From Lingula anatina (Eukaryota > Brachiopoda > Lingulata > Lingulida > Lingulidae): DNA of 64,000 bases. Under the pieces are notes generated by a model. The model saw nothing but the letters and a program-made list of their open reading frames with translations. It did no database searches and was not told where the DNA came from. The position numbers were made by a program, and so were the translations under genes. Shown here piece by piece: positions 13,101 through 24,515 of the stretch (its first letter is position 1; every line of letters begins with the position of its first letter). The DNA lies in contig NW_019775435.1 in NCBI RefSeq assembly GCF_001039355.2, positions 280,815-344,814 of the forward strand, in the 5' to 3' direction.

Positions 13101-13598
13101 TTGTGTTTTTAAAAAGGTATCCTAAGTATATATATATATATGTATATATCATGCCATACTAACTTAAAGTTAAAAAACCATTCTGTTGATTTAGAAATTA
13201 TCTTAGTACTAAATGTTTTCTGTTGAGTCACCATTTTCATCAGAATTACCACCTGCTTCAAGAACATAAGTGAACTAATTTGTAAACATAACTATTATTA
13301 TTATTACTAAGTCCATTCTCAATGTAGAGTTGGATGTGGTAGAAACTGTTACTCATTTCTGTGATATGTGTGATCACCCTTTGTTCTTCTCCTCCCAGGC
13401 AAACATGTGTTCAAGGTGTCCTTCAAAAACCCCTCCAAGGGTCAGGCGCATACGTTACAAGCCAACGATGAGCACGACAAGAAGCAGTGGCTGAGCAGTA
13501 TAGAGGCCGTCATCAATGGTAGTGCTCTTCGCGAGAAAGAGGAACAGGACGTGCAGTTTAGGACAAATGGGGACATATCCCTGCCCGTCTTCATATAG
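5642..13598 (+). CDS. NET1: NET1/ARHGEF3-family Rho guanine nucleotide exchange factor, 13 exons
   Basis: Exons: 5642-5779, 6498-6593, 8108-8194, 8571-8804, 9194-9290, 9589-9665, 10202-10358, 10675-10733, 11111-11152, 11825-11929, 12317-12385, 12906-13089 and 13399-13598. All introns are GT-AG, all phases join, and the product is 514 aa (human ARHGEF3 526, NET1 596). A basic KRKRK cluster (about residues 23-28) resembles the NET1 nuclear signal. MASLANILSPV matches the conserved pre-DH segment. The DH domain is about 161-345 (RQEVIHELLQGEEDLI, ESPFSRRLDLWSFLD, PRSRLVKYPLLLKKI). The PH domain is about 374-490 (FLFDRALVLTRP, YRQPIPASELVLEDL, HTLQANDEHDKKQW). The vertebrate relatives catalyse GDP/GTP exchange on RhoA. 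The start is uncertain: an ATG at 5642 is in frame, but a good acceptor at 5707 would allow an upstream exon. The product ends PVFI, unlike the ETLV PDZ ligand of human NET1. The gene is probably the single invertebrate counterpart of both vertebrate paralogues. Exon 12 also appears truncated at 12665-12792, next to an assembly 'n'. Confidence 0.93.
7086..7132. repeat. (TA)n microsatellite in NET1 intron 2
   Basis: A long alternating TA run, preceded by AATAAT repeats at 7021-7050. It is intronic and no function is seen. Confidence 0.9.
7541..7714. mobile_element. Short palindromic element (F9) in NET1 intron 2
   Basis: The element opens with CTGGGGTAGCGCTA and closes with TAGCGCTACCCCAG, a 14-base perfect inverted pair about 174 bp apart. 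The inner arms share further inverted AATTTAGCCAA/TTGGCTAA boxes. It has no coding capacity, is seen once in the window, and resembles a MITE. Confidence 0.65.
11191..11535. mobile_element. TTAA-flanked MITE, family F3, copy a (NET1 intron 9)
   Basis: The element is bounded by TTAA on both sides and has inverted ends AGGGATAATAACTCTTCG and CGAAGAGTTATTATTGCT. The interior contains GACCACGTGACCTCCATTGA. Other copies are 53445-53766, 56508-56850 and 60645-60934. Two of these have empty sites in the other palindrome arm, with a single TTAA or TTAA-like site. TTAA targeting is the hallmark of the piggyBac superfamily, so this is probably a piggyBac-type non-autonomous element. Confidence 0.8.
12577..13033. 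repeat. Near-identical 216-bp block on both sides of 'n' (assembly overlap)
   Basis: 12577-12792 and 12818-13033 are essentially the same sequence at an offset of 241. Both hold the intron 11 acceptor and the first 127-128 bp of exon 12 of the NET1-like gene. They are separated by the single 'n' at 12793 and a G run. The left copy stops in mid-exon at the 'n'. This is what an unmerged overlap of two contigs looks like; a real duplicated exon would keep its own donor, and the left copy has none. Confidence 0.85.
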
Positions 13599-15630
13599 AC
13601 CATTTTGTATTGGGTTTTTCATATCCAGCAGGTGAACAAACTTTTCATGGAAATGATCTCTTTTGGCAGTTTGGTTTCCCTGACAGTTGTGCTGCCCAGT
13701 TTTCGTTATAAATGGTTGGGAGAGATAGGCTGAAGGTCACGTCTGCAGCAGTTACCTTAAACTGGTGTCCTGCAACGAGTCCCATCAAAAAGGAATTCCC
13801 TAAATCATATTACCTAGAAAGATCTCTTATCAGCTTGGTTGTGGAAACATGAAAGACATTTTTTGCACGAGTAGAGAACACAGTAGAAGTATCGGAGCAT
13901 TTCCCATTTAAGAGAGTTGAGATTTAAAGAAGACGGTTTCCTCTTTTATATGCTCATTCCAATTATGGCTACTCAAAACCTGGCAGCATTTGTACACTGA
14001 AATGTCTTTCACAATGAGATTTCACTCTCCCAGACTGCACATCGATCTGTTTGCTGCATTATTCTAAGAGAAAGCAAGTTTTATCACATGGAAGAAGTTG
14101 AGAATGCACTGTCGGATTTTTTATGGAAAAGAAGACATTACAGTTTGTAAATAGTTCATTATTTTCTTAAAAAGGCTTTAATTCAAGAGGGTACTTTGTC
14201 AAAGGCTCTTTCATGTACAGAATCATTTAGCGAGTTGAAAATCTTCATTATCATTGATATTTTGAACTTCTATGTAAATAACTCCCTTTTGCACTGTCAT
14301 CTTGGTATTGAGGATTCCAAAGTATGACATTTTTTCATTTCACCCATTTTTTATGCTTATGGCAAAATATCTGTCTTTTGGTAAAAACCGATCCTGTTAG
14401 TTAAATTTATTTAATTATATAATGTCTAGAGCACAGGGAATGTTTGTGAAGACTGATATTGATACAGTAGTTTAAGTGACATGAATGGTTGGTGTAGAAA
14501 TAATGGTTTTCACGGACTGATAATTTCAAGTGAGGTGGAGATACAGAAATATTCTTTTTGGATTTTATAAAATTACTGCTTATCCTTGCCTGTGTGGCAA
14601 CCTTTACATTGGAGTGCCAAGCCAAAGTTGCAATAGTTTTTTTTTCTTTCTGAATATAATTTAAGAGCTCATTCTGTTTATTTATTGGAAATGAAAAAAA
14701 TATTGAAAGCCTTCAAATGAGTCATAGATGCTTTCTGTTAGGTTTCGGTTCTAGTCTTTCTTTTTACGAGCAAAACTTCGTTGTTTTGTTGTAACAGTTT
14801 TGAATTAATTGGGAATTTTTGCAAGTACAGTAGCATAATATTTTTGAAATGATTCTAATACCCTTGAAATGATTCTAATACCCTTGGGTGAGATATTCCC
14901 ACCTGTTCATGCTACCAGATAATTCTGTTTTCCTTTTTTCTGTTATTCTTATTTCTGAATAGCATCCCCTTTGAGTTTTCAAGATCACACTTGGCACAGG
15001 GGGGGGTAAACGACAAATTCAAAAATGCCTCCTACCCAGCTTCTTATTTCGCAGACTTTTTTTTTTTCTAAAAAGATTAGTCTTAATTTTTAGGCCTTCG
15101 ATCTCTTTTTGTCTAGGTTCTAGATCAGCAACAACTTGATGATGGAGATAAGATGCTAATTTACAGTCAAAAATGGCAATTACATCTTGAAAGGCAAAGT
15201 GGCATTAAAGCATCAGTGAGATTTGAGAAAGAAATTCCCCCTTTTTCTCTCTCTACATAGAAGCTGTCAGTGGGAAGGCACATGAAGCTAATAGAGGCGA
15301 AATAGAACTAATGCATTGTGATTTCAAGAAGACATTTGTACATACTTTTCTATATTAGATTGGTTGGGATTTAAAAAGTGACCTGAAGAATGTGCCTTTT
15401 TGGGAAGAAAATAGATTCAAACATACAGATTGTTTGAGTGTGTACAGCTTTTTTTTTTTACTTTATTTATTTATTATTTTGAGGGGGGGGGGGTATTTTT
15501 TGACAAAATGTTCAGGTTTGTAGATATGAATAAGGCATCTCATATGTGAGCTTGAATTGTAAAGATATTATGTTGGGGATAATAATGTGCAATGGAGTGA
15601 ATTAGAATAAAAAGTAAACCTACCCATAGA
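13599..15630 (+). other. Presumed 3'UTR of the NET1-like gene
   Basis: No further exon signals or long frames follow the stop at 13596-13598 until an AATAAA at 15606-15611. The stretch holds a 22-bp direct repeat near 14850-14886, G and T runs, and TTTATT-rich sequence, as expected for a long AT-rich 3'UTR. The end is inferred from the poly(A) signal only. Confidence 0.5.
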
Positions 15631-15660
15631 AACACAAACAGCTTTTGTTCTTTTTTTATT
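15606..15660. terminator. Convergent poly(A) signals of NET1 and DALRD3
   Basis: AATAAA on the plus strand lies at 15606-15611. AATAAA on the minus strand (TTTATT on the plus) lies at 15655-15660. They point at each other between the NET1-like gene and DALRD3, so the two transcripts probably end within a shared region of about 50-100 bp and may overlap at their tails. Both hexamers are common in AT-rich DNA, so use is unproven. Confidence 0.45.
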
Positions 15661-16020
15661 GTCAAAAATGTCATGTTGACCATCAGAAGTAATGTTCTTA
15701 TGAATTAAATACAATATGCAATTCATATCCGTAAATATAGTTTGTATATATATCGTATATTTTCAGATTTCCACATTTACCTTTAAAATGCATACATATT
15801 CCACATCCACTTTTGCCTAGTTGATGTGGAGTTTTGAAAATGAGCTGGCATGCATAAGAACTGAAGTTTGTGGTAATCTAAACTCAAAGATCCCAAACTA
15901 GGCGATGGTAACTTCTAACACGTGTCCCACATGTATGCCAGCTCAGAAATGCCCCAGACTAAGTAGAAATTCCAAGATAAAGTTGGCATTCACCAGAGAA
16001 GATTGGGGTAACAGTAATAC

Positions 16021-16226
16021 CCCCTTTACACTGGACGGCGTCCTTTCTGCGACCATGAAATTTGGCATCGCTGTGGTCTCAATAAGGAGACACGAGCATT
16101 GATTTTGTATCAGAATGAATGCTCAATGATCGGCCAGTTGTCGGCACGTAAATTATTATTATTTTTTAACTCTCAAATGGGACCGTACTGCTGGACGCAG
16201 AAAGGACGCCGTCCAGTGTAAAGGGG
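16021..16226. mobile_element. 206-bp MITE with perfect 31-bp inverted ends (F6) in DALRD3 3'UTR
   Basis: 16021-16051 begins CCCCTTTACACTGGACGGCG and is exactly complementary to 16196-16226. The arm itself contains the near-palindrome GGACGGCGTCC. The 144-bp core has no coding capacity. It starts about 55 bp after the DALRD3 stop codon, so it should be transcribed in the 3'UTR and could fold into a 31-bp stem. No clear target-site duplication is visible. Confidence 0.85.
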
Positions 16227-16280
16227 CCCTAAGTGAAAAATCCAAAATTTTGGTGATGGTCACTTGCTGCTGGACATGCT

Positions 16281-19200
16281 TTACATCTGAGTTAGAGGTT
16301 GAATGCCTAGCAGTCTAAAGGCACTGGACATAACATATTGCACTCCCTTTAATAGATGTAGTCTGCAATACATGGTGGGAAGGAGGTGAGGAAATGGCTC
16401 CTGAAATTTCAAAAAAAATTTTTTTTTCAATTTTATATGGCTCTGCCTGTGATAAAAGATACTAATTTAAAATATATAAAAATTGCAATTTTCTATGTCA
16501 ATATGTTTGAATTGGTCAAACTAAGACAAAATAACTGTACTTACAATTCTTTACAACATTAAAAGCCACCATTGAACACAGTCTAAAACTTTTGGCTCAT
16601 GTCTTCCAAAATACTAACAGAATCCACTTTGAGACTGCATTGTGACTAAATTTTCTTTGAATGTGTTATTTTATTTAGCACAATGAGTAGACATACACAG
16701 TCAACTCAAAGTAAACATACCCCAAGGACATGGACTCTGCCATAGTAGGAGCTGAGATCCCTGCTCAAGTTGAGGAGAAAATTACAAACCTAAAATTTGT
16801 AGAAAAAACAAAATATTCAGCAGGATTCCTCATATCAAAACAGAAGCTTTATATCTAAACTACACCTATACTGTTAATTAAACAATTCAAACACATTAAA
16901 ATATCAATTCCCAAGTATATAATTATTATATTTCAAGTTGATAAAAGCTTGTCTCAAAACAAGAAGCTTTGTGGTAGTTTACTACAAAGCCCATTGCTTC
17001 CAAATCTAGAAAGAAGCATAAAATAATCTGGCATTCTTTTTGGAGATAACTCTGTTTTTTTAACATGCTAGATTAAATCAACAAAAAATAAAAACAGTAA
17101 GTTAAATCTGAAAAACAAATTCCCATGATGAGTATGAACTAACTGACTGACATTCTTGTGTGCCATGACATGTAGTGGGTCAAGGCCAAATACAAATGTT
17201 GATCTAGTTTTGCCCTGAGAACCCCACTGTGAATTGGTCCCACACAAACGTGATGCACCAACACATAAAGTAAGCCACATACCTTGTGTGTGTCTATTTT
17301 TGCCCCAGGATCCCCAGGGTGAAATGGCCCCACACAATCCTCCACAAGACTGGGAAATGGCAGGATGTAATTGAAGAGGAGCAACCATTCCTCCTGAAAA
17401 ATAAGACAAGGAATTGGCAGTGACTTTACATGTTTACTGCATGTGTTTTAAGAACAGTCCATAAAATCAGCGCAAATTACTTGGAAATTAGTTGGCATTG
17501 GGTATAAAGAGTACCAATCACTAAGTGTATTAAATATGTCTATCAAGTGAGTACCAGTACTTGATATGTCAAATTATTGCAGCTAAATGTGGCCAAATGC
17601 CACCATGTAGTTTCAAATGATGTAGCTTAAAAAAAGACCATGGTTTTTTTTCCTGAAAATTTTATATGATATTTTCACAGGTATTTTCTGCTTTCTCTCT
17701 ATGCTTTACAAACAGGAGGGAAAATAAGTAAGTCAAATTTATGACCAGAAACTTGAAGAAGGTGCAGTTGTGATGGTATTTTAAAACCAAAAGAACAAAT
17801 GCAACTCCTACCTCTTCTCTAAGTGCAGAGAAGTCCAGCTGCCAACACTCTGGTAGTGGTGGAAACATTCCTGTAAAACCAAAAGAAATAGATTTTCAGG
17901 TCTTATACCTACTGGGTCCTTGAAAGGCAGCCAATCTAAGAAGAAATGGGAAAGTGTAGAAATTTGGCCTCTTTGCAACCCCACAAATCAAAATATTTGC
18001 ACTATTTGGTTTGATATTTATTTTTAAGAGATAACATTAGGTAATTTTAACTAATTAACATTATTTAATGCTATATAATATCTAACACCATTCTTTAATA
18101 GAAGGACCTTTCAATAAAAGCGGCCAATACCGGCCAAATTTCGAACACTATATATCTGTGTTTGTCATTTACTTATCCTTTGGCTTGGGTTAATATTTAA
18201 GTTTAGTTTAGTTTAGTTTATTTCACTGTAACATATGCATCCACTTGTGTGGATGAAAATGACAAAATGAATACAATTTTTGTGATTATGCTATTAATGA
18301 GGAGACATAAAAAAATATATTGGTCAGTCTTGAGGCAGATCACTGTTACCTTTGACCACTGCTTCATCGAAGTGAGCCATGAGAGTGGCCAGTCTGGCAT
18401 AATTGTACATCACAAATGTCCCTCCTTTTGTGGCACCTTCTGACTTCTGACTCAACTCCAGTTTCAGCTAAAACAAATGGAAATAAAGCTTGAGCAAAGG
18501 TCAAATCCACACTACTTCTGAGATGTAAAATGAATATAACTGTATTCAGAGGGCACAGGTTTCAAACCTCCACAGATGTGAGAATGATGAAACAGTCTTA
18601 AGGGTAACCCCCCTCCCCCCTCCATATTAAAAACTTGAAAAAAATCTGCTTTAAAAATTTGTAAAGAAAAGAAAGAATATTGTTGTTTATGTGATGTAAA
18701 CAGTGATATTATTTTGACTTAAAACAATTTATCAATACAGCACTATATTTTTTAATCTAATTAAAATTGAGTGGTTTATCTTATTGGCATATGCACTCAG
18801 TGAAATTGGAATGGGGGGTGACAATGAGGTATGTAAAACTCCCTCCTTTCATCCACAAATAGAACTGTCAAAATCTACACAAAACAAATTTAACTTAACT
18901 CTTACAAGCAGTGACACCCATCCCCCTCTTACCTCACTCACATACACCCAAACACAACCCTCAAATCTCCCCATTTATCCCATAATACATTACTCAGAGT
19001 TGAACATACTGGATTCCTAGCAACAGTTGTCAGAATTTCAAACACAATCCCAGCAGCTGTCAGTGACTGGACAGTGAGGTCCCACCCTGGACCTGAAATA
19101 TAGGGAATGAAATGATGAAATAACTCAACACATAATAACCTGACTGATCATTTATCTCGACCAAATAGAATATGGACGTTAATTTTTATATTAACTGAAA

Positions 19201-22200
19201 CTTTATGAACACTGGTCAATTCAAATCTTCAAGTAACATCAACAAACTTTCTGTTGCAAAGTGTAGGGGTTACATGGCATGTACTGGAGGTTGATCTTGT
19301 AGGACCAAATTATCAGCTGGAATCATCAAGAAAATTTACCCACTACATTAACACTGCATGGAATTACTTTAGATCTGAAAATAAATATCTGCAAAAATAA
19401 TACTATTATTAAGTAAATTTCTCACAAAGTAAAAGTCTTACCACCAACACCACTGCCATACTTCAGTTCAAACGCCTCTGTCGTCTGCCGCTTCCTCAAA
19501 CTGACAAACTCCTCTGCCGTGGGTAACATCACTGAACCTTTAGTGTTCCTTGCTGAGATGGGTCCAAATGGCAAATGTACCTACATGAAGAATATCACAG
19601 TATCAGCATTTTGCATGTACTTGTAACTAAAGCAACAACCTCAAAAACTAGCCGTGTACAATAGAAGTAATACAGGTCTTGGAGTGTGTATTGTTGAAAT
19701 AAATTCAAGGTGAGGGCTATCACAAATTTTTCTATTCAAAACATTATTACAAATAAAAAAATTTGTCAAAAAAGGCCTATTTCTTTTTAACAAAGATGCA
19801 CTAAAATAACTAAAATTTGAATAGGTGCTGCTGTCCATTGCACAACAGTCTTGCAGGCACCTTTTCACAAAGTGGTTTCCATGAGTTGAGAGAGACTAGC
19901 ATGGTACATATAGAGCTTCACTGCATGGTATAACCTTGATTTATCTGACCTAACTGACCTTGGCCCATACCTGTGAAATATTTTTCGCAGCATCAGATGT
20001 CATCTCCCACAGCAGACCTACTTGTTGTTGCATGAAGGACATGGTATATGGCTCCACATGGATACACACTTCAGGCTGAAAAATAGACTTGAAATATGTC
20101 AAACTGATCTGGATTTCCACTTGAATAAATCACATGCAAACTTAATATTTCCATCTTCAGAAAATCACTATATACTGTCTTCAAAGCTAATTTTGGCTTC
20201 CCATTCTGAATTCAAAATTTGAAGAACTAGACGCAAGTTACTCATTTGATTCATTTGTGTATTCATGATATGCATTTCATTTTAAAGGTTCCCAAATGAA
20301 TATGAACTTGAAACTTAGACTGCATTCCCACAGATTTAGAACGATCCATCTGGATCGACCTAACTCCCTGGGGGTTCATGCTAAATTGCTGTCAGCTCAA
20401 GAGGCCTAAATGTCTGTCACGCCTACTGAATCAGCAACAGGCCTACCCAACTACCAGATTCAGCACGTAAGGATCCTGAATTAACCGGTATATCGGACCA
20501 CACTACCCGTTTTCAAGGTGTGTGTCAGATCGCATTTCGGAGTATCAGTCAGAACACCAACAGGATGAGCCCACGCTTGGCTGTCACCTTGATTGGATAG
20601 TAAACGATTGTCGTAAAATCGCTATATGATTTTTAAACCGTGTGCATAAATTTGAAAACCACCTAGAACAACCTTAGACTGCCACATTAATCTAATACAA
20701 TGCAAAAAAGCCCTATCAAAAGTGGTTATACCGATATACCGGTTAAAGCATTCAAACTGAATGTAGTAAAGTCCCCATATACCCCCATAGAGACAATTAA
20801 ATAGAGTACTCTAAAGTAAGAGTAGGCCTACAGTCTAAGGTTGTTCTAGGTGGTTTTCAAATTTATGCACCCGTTTTTTAAATCATATAGTGATTTTACA
20901 ACAATCGTTTACTATCCTATCAAGGTGATAGCCGAGCTTGGATGAGCCCGTGATCGTCCTACAAAATTTGTTCTCGGGTGTGATACTCCGAAATGCCATC
21001 TGACACACACCTTGAAAATGGGTAGTGTGGTCCGATATACCGGTTAATTCAGGATCCTTACGTGCAGAGTCTGGTAGTTGGGTAGGCCTGAGCAAGGGTA
21101 AAGATAATTACCCCCTAACAGCTTTACTAGGCCCAACAGACATTTAAGCTGGCCAAGTTGACAGCAATTTAGAAAGACTCCCCATGGGGGATAGATTGAT
21201 CTAAATATCTGTGGGAATGGTCTCTAAATCAGCTTCAATAAATCAAAGGCATAAACCTACCTCTTTTTCCATCATTAATTTAACATATTCATCAAGAACC
21301 ACAATTTGCTCCAAATGGGGGCTGTATGGATTGGTTGTATGAACTATAGGAAAGAATATGAAGTACTGGTAACAACTGTTGAAAAATATGTGCAAACTTA
21401 AAATAACCACATGGTTATACATGGAACTCATTTTGCTTGATTTCTAGTTCTAGAGATGAACATATTTGGACTCTTTTTTCTAGTTGAAGATGCAGTTTGC
21501 ATTTAAAAGAGGGTATGCACAAGGTTTAGATGAGAAGTGAACCTTCTTTAAAAGGCTAAAATTGAGAAGTGAAAAAGGTATACAAATTTTCATTTACCTA
21601 AATATGCAACAAATGTTTTAAAATAACAAAAGAAGAAAATCAACTACTCACTGTACAACTTGTCCAGACTTTTATCATAACCTTCTTTGCCTTGTGAAAA
21701 ACCAGAGTCACGTAAATATTGCTTTAAATCCACACACAGTTGTTCCTCCTTATCGTTTTTTAGTTTCAATTCAATTCCTGCTATTTCATCTCCTTGAAAT
21801 TCACGTTTCGGAATTTCTACTTCTCTGCAGTATTTACATTCCCTTATTTTGTCTATAATTGCCTTTATTTTCATCAGCTGGGTGTCCCCAGTATCACCAT
21901 TATCTTTAAACAAGGAGTCACTGCCTCCTCTACAGTCATGATTTTCTGTCTTAAGTGGAAGAAAATCATGTGCACCAACAGTAACTGTATTTTCTATTGA
22001 AACTTGTTTGTCTGTGAAAATAATATCATTCTGGGATTTTCCTCTGCCAACAATGTTCACAGAATATCTGAAAAAAAAAAATATATCTTTCAAACTTAAA
22101 ATGGCAAAAAGGGGAAATTCAAAAATTGGTAACCAGTTTATGAATAGCAATTTTCTCAACACTTTTGGAGTGTGTATGCCTTGGTGCTATAATGGAAACT

Positions 22201-24025
22201 GTTGACTTTTCCCCATTAAAAAAAATTATTTATTTTTTTCTGTATAAAGGTCTAATGCCTTTTAAAAATATAAAGAGAACCATGTAGTGGTACCATAGTA
22301 ACTCAAACTTCTTAATGGGAAAAAAAATTATCAATCTTTTAGATATATAATTTTGAAATCACTAAAATACATTTTTGTGTAGCATTTGCTTTTACTGTAT
22401 AGAACGGAAATACAAGGTGGCCTGCTGTTTGCGACAACTTTGCTACCACTCAATAAGAATGTTCTTATTTCAAGAATTTGTAAGAATTTTCCCCCATTGA
22501 AGAGACTGAATACCACATTTTCCAAACTTATCCACATCGAATTATGAGGTTACATATTATTTGCAAAAGTTATAAGTTTGAAGCTGTTCACACTGAATAA
22601 TAATTCTTCAAACTTACGCTACATTCAGTAGACCTTAACTGGTAACAGCACTGTCCAGTTGGTTTCAGTTTAGATGCTGTCAGAAAATTTGACATATAAT
22701 TCCAAAGTGTACTAAATAAATAAAAACTTTTGCAAATAATAAGAATCAATGTAGAAGATTTATCCATATCCTTACCCAACAGCCTCCAGTAAGTGTTTTA
22801 CATGCTGCATGAGAACTACAGATCTCAGCTGTAACAAACTTGTCTCTTTGCCTTTACGTTCCACAGCAGTAGCACCAACATCATGCACGAGAACTTTCCT
22901 GCCATTAAAAACACCATCTTTTCTACCAAAATGATCTCCACTGGCCATTACGGACCCAAGAACAGCTTTAAATGTCTCTGGCCTGGATAGTCTCATGAGA
23001 AGAGAGTGATTGTCCACTCTACTGGACATTAAAGGTACTGACCACTGGCTGCCCTCTTGAAGCAAGCTGGAGGCAAGATCTTCTGCCTGGTACAAAATGA
23101 AAACCATTTTGTATCATTTGCTTTATTGGTTACATTACAAATATAATATTAATTATTTATCATTTTTATTATACCTCTTACTGAAAGTTTATTTTTAAAT
23201 ATTTATTATCTAAAGATAAATCTTAAGCAGAGAAATTCTCAAAAAATGACCAACAATAACCAGTTTCATGATTAAATTATCGTCGTACTCTCTATACCTA
23301 CATTATACTGTGAACTCCTGACCCCTCCAAGTTATGAGGGGGAGTGTCAGACATTAAAGCCAGACATTTAACTACTAGGACCCCATTCCCACAGATTTAA
23401 GATCCGTGGGGAGTCTCACTAGATTACTGTCAGCTTAGCTGGCTTAAATGTCTGTCCCGCCTACTAAAAGCTGTAAGGGGGTTATTAACTTCTGTGCACA
23501 GTCAGCTGACAGCAATTTAGCGTGAACCCCCAGGGAGTTAGGTCGATCTAGTTGGATCGATCTAAATCTCTGGGAATGCGCTCTTAAACTGAATGCAATT
23601 TGGCGAGAATCCCCGTGGATTAAAGATCAATCCAGCTTATATGATAGGGTTATGGGAACGCTCCCTCATTCGAATCTATTCCATACAAATTCAATGTCAC
23701 AAAACTTGAACTTCAAGCCTCCAAATAACTTACTAGTAAGCAAAAACACCATGTATCCATGGCATTTACCCACCATGTTTTCCATTCGAGCAGTATCTCC
23801 TTCCTTGAGCTCGCGAAACAGCGCAGGCAAGGCTACGGAAAATTCTTCCTTGTTTCCACCACTGCTAGTACCAGCTGAGAGATGTCTTCTCTGTGCGAGA
23901 GGCACTTCTCTTTTCTTCGCGTTCGGTGACTTTGTTAGTCTTAAGAATTCAACCAGAACTTTATCTATTTGAGCTAACACGGTGTGGAGTATGTCAACGG
24001 TGTTGCTGCCTTCGCCAGAGGCCAT
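16281..24025 (-). CDS. DALRD3: DALR anticodon-binding domain-containing protein 3, 12 exons
   Basis: Exons in transcript order: 24025-23770, 23082-22776, 22067-21652, 21343-21261, 20075-19971, 19580-19442, 19092-19010, 18467-18350, 17870-17812, 17393-17283, 16789-16721 and 16400-16281. All introns are GT-AG and the phases join to 1866 nt (621 aa; human 543). Diagnostic matches to human DALRD3 are GGTFVMYNYARLATL, WLLLFNYILPFPSLVEDC, CNFLLNLSRDLSSYYGRVHV and the final EPFPHL...LLGIQPLTQM. The DALR domain, related to arginyl-tRNA synthetase anticodon binding, covers about residues 440-621. Human DALRD3 acts with METTL2 in 3-methylcytidine formation at position 32 of certain arginine tRNAs, so a tRNA-binding cofactor role is expected here. 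Residues 190-326 (exon 3) are acidic and less conserved. ATG 24025 gives MASGEGSN; an in-frame ATG at 24112 is also possible. Exon 10 stays open past its donor to a stop at 17139, so an alternative end is conceivable. An F1 element containing an F2 element lies in intron 4. Confidence 0.94.
17203..17336 (-). repeat. Imperfect 44-bp direct repeat across DALRD3 exon 10 and intron 10
   Basis: On the minus strand, 17336-17293 (starting TGTGTGGGGCCATTTCAC) reappears at 17246-17203 with about 35 of 44 bases matching. The first copy is coding and the second lies past the donor. It looks like an old local tandem duplication that extended the exon end into the intron. Confidence 0.55.
20319..21224. 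mobile_element. MITE family F1, copy b, split by an inserted F2 palindrome
   Basis: The left F1 part, 20319-20398, begins GCATTCCCACAGATTTAG and stops at GTCAGCTC. The right F1 part, about 21089-21224, resumes GAGCAAGGG...AATTACCCCC and ends CTGTGGGAATGG. Removing the intervening 20399-21088 restores a normal F1 element. It lies in DALRD3 intron 4. Confidence 0.75.
20439..21089. mobile_element. 651-bp foldback element F2 nested in F1
   Basis: The element reads AGGCCTACCCAACTACCAGA at its left end and closes with the complement ...CTGGTAGTTGGGTAGGCCT. Inverted arms of roughly 250-300 bp surround a short core near 20770; both contain the CGGTATATCGGACCACACTA and GATTGGATAGTAAACGATTG boxes in opposite orientation. 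It is non-coding. A partial relative lies at 24293-24515. It would form a long hairpin when single-stranded. Confidence 0.8.
23378..23583. mobile_element. MITE family F1, copy c, in DALRD3 intron 1
   Basis: The right palindrome arm carries the uninserted site near 63330 (in left-arm sense GACATTTAACTACTTAAACT). Here the same sequence is interrupted by GACCCCATTCCCACAG...CTGGGAATGCGCTC. The flanks read CTA on the left and CTT on the right, suggesting a 3-bp duplication with one change. The insertion therefore postdates the inverted duplication or was lost from the other arm. Confidence 0.8.
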
Positions 24026-24292
24026 TTTAAAGGTGTACTGTTTATACACACTTTGGCTTTCTGTGACAAAAGTGTAGCTTTGTGATCTCGTTTCATGTGA
24101 ACTGCTCTTCACTTATTGGAGGAAGGAATGTAATTCACGTTAAATTTTGGACACAAATGGTATTTCTCTTTTGCAACTCGTACCTAAAAACAACAAAACT
24201 TCTCACATAAAAATAGCCATATCTGCCCAAGTACTAGTAGATATACTCGAATAAAAGTTTTTATTGTGTGTTGATAATATTATAATTACGCA

Positions 24293-24515
24293 CACGCTCG
24301 GCTGTCACCTTGATTGGATAGTAAACGATTGTTGTAAAATCGCTAAATGATATTAAAACCGGGTTCATAAACTTGAAAACCACCTAGGACAACCTTAGAC
24401 TGCCACAATAATCCAATACAATGCAAAAATAAACTATAACAAGTGGTTAAAGCCTTCAAACCGAATGTCGTAAAGTCCCCATATACCTCCATAGAGACAA
24501 TAAAATAGAAAGAGC
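24293..24515. mobile_element. Partial F2-family element upstream of DALRD3
   Basis: The sequence CTCGGCTGTCACCTTGATTG through GATTGTTGTAAAATCGC and onward matches one arm of the F2 palindrome at 20570-20810, at perhaps nine bases in ten. Only one arm is present, so this is a fragment. It lies about 270-490 bp upstream of the DALRD3 start. Confidence 0.7.
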
